Shown here one piece after another: positions 59,504-64,000 of a stretch of DNA of 64,000 nt. The position numbers were made by a program, and so were the translations under genes. The stretch's first letter is position 1; each line of letters starts with the position of its first letter. The notes under the pieces are model-generated. The model saw only the letters and a program-made list of their open reading frames with translations, made no database searches and was not told the origin of the DNA. The DNA comes from Monilinia fructicola (lineage: Eukaryota; Ascomycota; Leotiomycetes; Helotiales; Sclerotiniaceae), in contig VICG01000008.1 of NCBI GenBank assembly GCA_008692225.1, positions 2,382,001 through 2,446,000 on the forward strand. Direction: 5' to 3'.

Positions 59504-62500
59504 AAACGACAAGTAGACTCATGAGTGTGCGGTGATATTTTGAAGTCGAAATGATATGCCGTGATATACGGACACTTGTGTTGAAATTGGCCATGATGTC
59601 CATTAAAGTTCTTCCCTGACTTATTAGATTATTGTACTTTACATACGGGTATATCAAAAATAGTTCGTCTATTATTAAGAATTGTGTGAGTAACAGAATC
59701 TAGTCTCTGGGCAACCTTGGAATATGACTGACTGCCTGAAGATTGATATTGGATATTATGCTTCGAATATATGAATACACACCGGGGTAGAGATGAGTAT
59801 GAACATAAATACAAGTATAGATACCAATTCCCGCTTCCAGGTTATAAGCTGTAACTCGACTTGGAGTATATTCCATCCTTATCCATTTCCATTTCCGATT
59901 CCATTTCCAGTGAATCGAGATGCCAACCTTTCGCTTGGGATGCTGTGATGTAGATACAAACAACCAACAAGACGCATCTGCTGTATTATTGTGCGGTATG
60001 AATCAAAATTACGCATCTGAAACAACTTCCCCGCAAAACGGCATTCCACTTCTTATGACACTACATGCTTTCTGGGTCATGGACAAACCACAAACACGTT
60101 TTTTACAACAGTTGTGTATGCCCAGGTGTTAATTAAACCTACATCTTCAAACAATCTATGTACCCAGATATACATACATATGGTACTGGTGGCTGTAGTC
60201 CTCTAATCTTCTCTGGTACGAATTCAAAGTTGGCTAAGATTACATTATGTGGTACGGATACGAATCAACTACCGCGGTTTGATATGTCGTGCTACCTCGT
60301 GCAAGACTACATGTATACTACTGTATTCGGCTTGTCTCCCCTACAGCCCTTGTACTACGTATACAGTATAAGATTGCCATGGGTAGGTTCAGGAAAAGCT
60401 CAAGTATCCGCTTCTAATCTACAGAGTATACGCTGGCATCAGGGCAACACTCCCGACTCACTTCCGAAGATCTACGCGGTATGGGTCTATTCAGTATCAA
60501 CACCGTATCACCGTATCACCAAAATATTTGAACATCTATCCAAAGCTTAAAAAAGTATCATCTCCGTGGCGCAGGAGATATCATTAGTAATCCCGCTGGC
60601 TACAGCTACGGGTACCGCGTTGTTGTTAAGAGCATGATTCACCAATAAGGGTCATGCATGCATTTCCATTTAACTCTCGGATAAACTATATCGGAAAACA
60701 TCGCATTTTTATCTCAGGGTCCTGTTGGTCTATCGTCTGAAGTATCCACGCTGGATATTAACCGGGTCAATACATCCGTATGTATATCACATTTACGCGC
60801 CAGAAATACTCAATTATACTTTGCAGTTTTCAACAACTACTGCTTTTATCTGACTCGAATCACTAATAATCGTGTGTTGAGACGGTGTCGCCACAAGCAA
60901 GCTTGAAAAGCTATTAGTAAGAGTATTTTTGTCTAGACGACAGATACTCTCGATTCGGACTTCATGATTCATAAGCCATATCCAAAGCCAACCTCCAATA
61001 AATCTACGACTGATTTCGTTCTTATTCTATTCTCATATTCGGGCATTATCGAAATATCCGTATCAGGCAGAATAGGGCAAATGCTTGCTCCCGCTCGTCA
61101 CAACATTCGATTTGATATCTTCACTAACTACTCAAAGACTGAGGAATGTTCACAATGCAAAAGAGCCAAGAGGACGCGCCATCCATGAAACTGCCGAGTC
61201 ACATACAGTGCTGGCACTGAGATTTGCAGTCTCACCAGAGATACAAGCAAAAATCACTTGCAGAATATCCCACCCTTATCCATGAGCATGAGCATGGGCA
61301 TGGGCATGGGAATAACAGACCCGATTGCTTCTTTTTGGTTTAACATGAAGTAGACGGCATTTGTATGATATTGGTCCGACGTCCCGTGTGATGGGTCTTG
61401 CACTCATTCTAATGTTTAGTATAAACTAGAAACAGGCCATACTACGGTCGGTTCGGTCCGTCACCCTCCGCTATGATTTGCAGCCAATCTCTCAACTCTG
61501 GTGGGAGAATTACTCACATCACAAGTACTTAACCATACTCGGGTTATCATTGACAAAAGCGCCACATGCGTAGACGTGTGGTTCAAGCCATGGCCTTGGG
61601 TACTCACTCACCTTCACCCTGTCCTTCATCAACAATTCATCAGATCTGGTTGCGTTCATTTTATACATTGCCACTCTTAGGCGATTCCCCGTTCCTTTCA
61701 AGCATTAGTTGCAGATTCTTCATATTAAATACCCTCAAAGTTGCATACGCATATCACTTTGGATAATACCCCATAATTCCCCAGATTTAATGCACGTCTT
61801 GTGGCGTTTGAATCATACATGCTCTCGAATCAATATGAAGAATGCAGTCACTTCTGCATAGGGATAGCTCCACATCTATTCACTACATACGAAGACGATT
61901 TGAAGTCAAATTTGTTGAAAAGATCAGGATTAACATCTGATTTACTACCCCATCGTTTTTGTGTACCTATAATACCATCAATATTCATGTACATTCCAAG
62001 GTTACTTGAACAACGGTGAAAGTAACTTCATCAGGTGCGAATCCCGAAGACTTCATTTACCTCGGGTTCTCAGCCTCGTCACAATCTCACCTCATCTTTC
62101 CCTTCTACTTTCATCAGAAAGATGAATCTTGCATGGAATAAACTCAGATGGTTCTGGCCGGGTAAAACGCATGGAGGTGGCCACTTTGTGGTTCTTACTG
62201 TTCTTGCGTTTGAGCTATTCCACCAGTTCGGCACAAACTTAGTAAATCCCTGATTCCTTACAGAATACTCTTTTGCTTTAGGTTGATATTCCAAACTCAA
62301 CGCCAAATTCAGCATACCAAAAGAAAGTTTGTCGTGCGGGGAGTCATGCACGTGGCAAGAATAGCTAATGTACATGAAGAAAACTACTCTTTCCCCTCTA
62401 CCCCACTCAACATTCATCCACGCGCACCTATGAAAACAAGTGTTCCCACGAGCAAATTCATATATTTGGATAAATAAACATCCTGAAAGTTTCACGAGTC

Positions 62501-63251
62501 AGATATTTAATCTCGCTCCATGTATAATGAGTGTGGGGGTGGCGAAATTTGGGGATCAAGGGGGATGGAAGTTCATTTCTACCTTTCTAGAAGCTAGGGA
62601 CTAGGGGGCTACATCTTACTTCTCGCGGATCATGGTCCCTTGCATGTGAATTTTACCCATCTCTTATACTACAGGCTCCGAACATTCATGGGTGGCAGCT
62701 TTATGCTCCCGTGTGCTTTGGGCGGTAGTTTGTATCAAGGCTATGCAGACACCTACAGGAATTAGGGCGTACTCAATAACTGCCATACAATCATTACAGG
62801 AAATTAAAAGACAGATAGAAATGAATGATATCGGATAGTTTGATGTTCATCATGATGGAATGGGTAGAAGGAATGATCCTGTCATCAAAAAGACCCAACA
62901 TATGCGCCTGTCCTTGTTCCCTTCAATCTCGTTTTACCTACAACACATGTTCGTTCACAGGGATTAGCTTTAATATGAAACTCTGGTTGCTATTGCTTGA
63001 ATCTCCATGACTAGATCGACTACAATTGATGACTTTGCTCCCATTTACCCTATTCCTCTCATTTAATCAACCTCTTTCGATCCTGTCCTTTTGAATGCCC
63101 ATTTTTGTCAAGGAATATTACGCATATCACCGTCCTACCTTAGCTCTTCCCACCTTTCACATGAAAGACTGGCCATATCTATTTTGCTTCTCATTTTCTA
63201 ACCATCACTTCTTCCATCCCCATTTCCCCTTCCGATAACACCCAGCCCCTA
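59504..63251. other. Intergenic, no gene seen
   Basis: 3.7 kb without a supportable gene on either strand. A CATGAG/CATGGG hexamer repeat lies at 61281-61310. Open frames at 59920, 60158 and 62079 lack protein character and splice partners. Confidence 0.5.
61281..61310. repeat. CATGRG hexamer repeat
   Basis: Five tandem CATGAG/CATGGG units directly visible. Confidence 0.85.
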
Positions 63252-63996
63252 TCAGTTCTTCAATCTCAAAATATGTCCGTTCCGAATGTCTTCGGCAGTT
63301 CTTTTAGTATTCAAAAGTTGATCCCCCCTTTCCTTGCCCACTAGGCTGCCTCTCCTCCAATTCCCGATACCCATGGCGTCCCCAAAATTCATGTCCAACA
63401 AACCATACACAAAAACCAATCGTTATCTTTCCCTTCCAATCAACCTTATGAATTGTTCATCGCAAGATCCCCCAGCCGTAGAGTAGACACCAACCCCATC
63501 TTCCAAAACCCCTTGAAGAACCTTAACGAAGCGCTTGGCGCAAACGCCTTTCCCTCGTCCGTCAGTTTTGACATAGAGCAGTGAGCAAGCTCACGTGAAG
63601 ATTAATTGATCACAGAAGTAATATCAGATTCTGTACGAGACGTAAGAACTCACGACAAAGGTACACTACACGATACCCGTGGGAATCTGTCGAGAAATGG
63701 ATCATGTGACTTTTGGGCTGCTGTACGAATAATACGACTAACCGTATTAGGCGTACTAGCACCTCGAGGAATCTTGGTTTCACATTCATTTGACAGCGGA
63801 CCGTTCGATGAGGAGTGATTCTGGATTCTTGATATCACATTCACGGTTTACGATCTCGAGGCCTAACGATTTGTCACTGTGGCCCAGTTTCATCTTTCCT
63901 GCGTGGAACGCGCGCAAAATATCAAATACTTTCTCATTGCTAGAGCTCTTGGCGATGAACTCCTCGAGTGTGGGAACGGGCTCAGATCCGCTCATG
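63252..63996 (-). pseudogene. Unrecognised partial gene at the right edge, frame broken
   Basis: The minus strand opens with an ATG at 63995 (MSGSEPVPTLEEFIAKSSSN), which may be the true start or an internal Met of an exon running in from beyond the window. The frame stops at 63786. Clear protein-like sequence then resumes in another frame (63650-63780: KIPRGASTPNTVSRIIRTAA and onward), consistent with one surplus A. After a probable intron comes a further piece at about 63430-63580 (KTDGRGKGVCAKRFVKVLQG, then VYSTAGGSCDEQFIRLIG). It runs through one in-frame TAA into a segment ending RTAEDIRNGHILRLKN with a stop at 63252. I do not recognise the family. At least one shift and one nonsense codon are present. 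Confidence 0.4.
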
Positions 63997-64000
63997 ACGG

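Noticed and set aside
62079..62495. 138-codon minus-strand frame
   Set aside because: Composition is not protein-like and there are no splice partners; open by chance.

Overview
The window reads as nuclear DNA of a filamentous ascomycete, most likely a leotiomycete of the Sclerotiniaceae type (inference from gene families and sequence style; no database search was possible). Evidence: short GT..AG introns of about 40-120 bp with CTAAC/CTGAC branch points, long intergenic stretches, AT-rich context, and fungus-specific families (2EXR, SAT4-type rhodopsin-domain membrane protein, Zn2Cys6 factor, LysM secreted protein, fungal ankyrin protein tail). There are no operons.

Layout. 1.0-2.2 kb: secreted bacterial-type solute-binding protein gene with a frame break. 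4.6-5.3 kb: uncharacterised broken-looking ORF. 5.9-9.5 kb (minus): two badly decayed genes, an ankyrin-repeat protein and a type-B carboxylesterase. 14.4-16.3 kb: amino-acid/choline-type permease needing three 1-nt corrections. 16.7-17.4 kb (minus): intact 2EXR protein. 19.5-20.8 kb: nucleotidylyltransferase with three in-frame stops. 22.4-28.6 kb (minus): a secretory cluster with two tiny similar secreted proteins, a broken Ser/Thr-rich surface protein, an intron-containing tRNA-Gly(UCC), and an intact secreted hydrolase-like protein of 329 residues. 31.9-33.9 kb: patatin-like protein lacking the usual nucleophile serine. 36.1-39.7 kb (minus): large LysM protein with tandem repeats and a Cys-rich end, divergent from a secreted HELTH metalloprotease-like gene at 40.4-41.8 kb. 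42.4-43.7 kb (minus): methyltransferase-like protein. 45.1-48.0 kb (minus): a 913-residue fusion of a rhodopsin-domain protein with an FHS-type major facilitator. 52.7-55.6 kb (minus): Zn2Cys6 transcription factor. 58.46-59.50 kb: AT-saturated element with about 35-bp terminal inverted repeats, probably a decayed DNA transposon. Right edge: an unrecognised partial gene.

The dominant theme is loss of reading frame. Many otherwise convincing genes carry 1-nt insertions or deletions, mostly in short homopolymers, beside long genes that are perfectly open. This is either a real burden of decaying genes or homopolymer error in the assembly, and most 'broken' calls depend on which. Functionally the window is rich in secreted or surface products (solute-binding protein, esterase, hydrolase, LysM protein, protease, small secreted proteins) and membrane transport, as expected of accessory chromosome regions in a plant-associated fungus.
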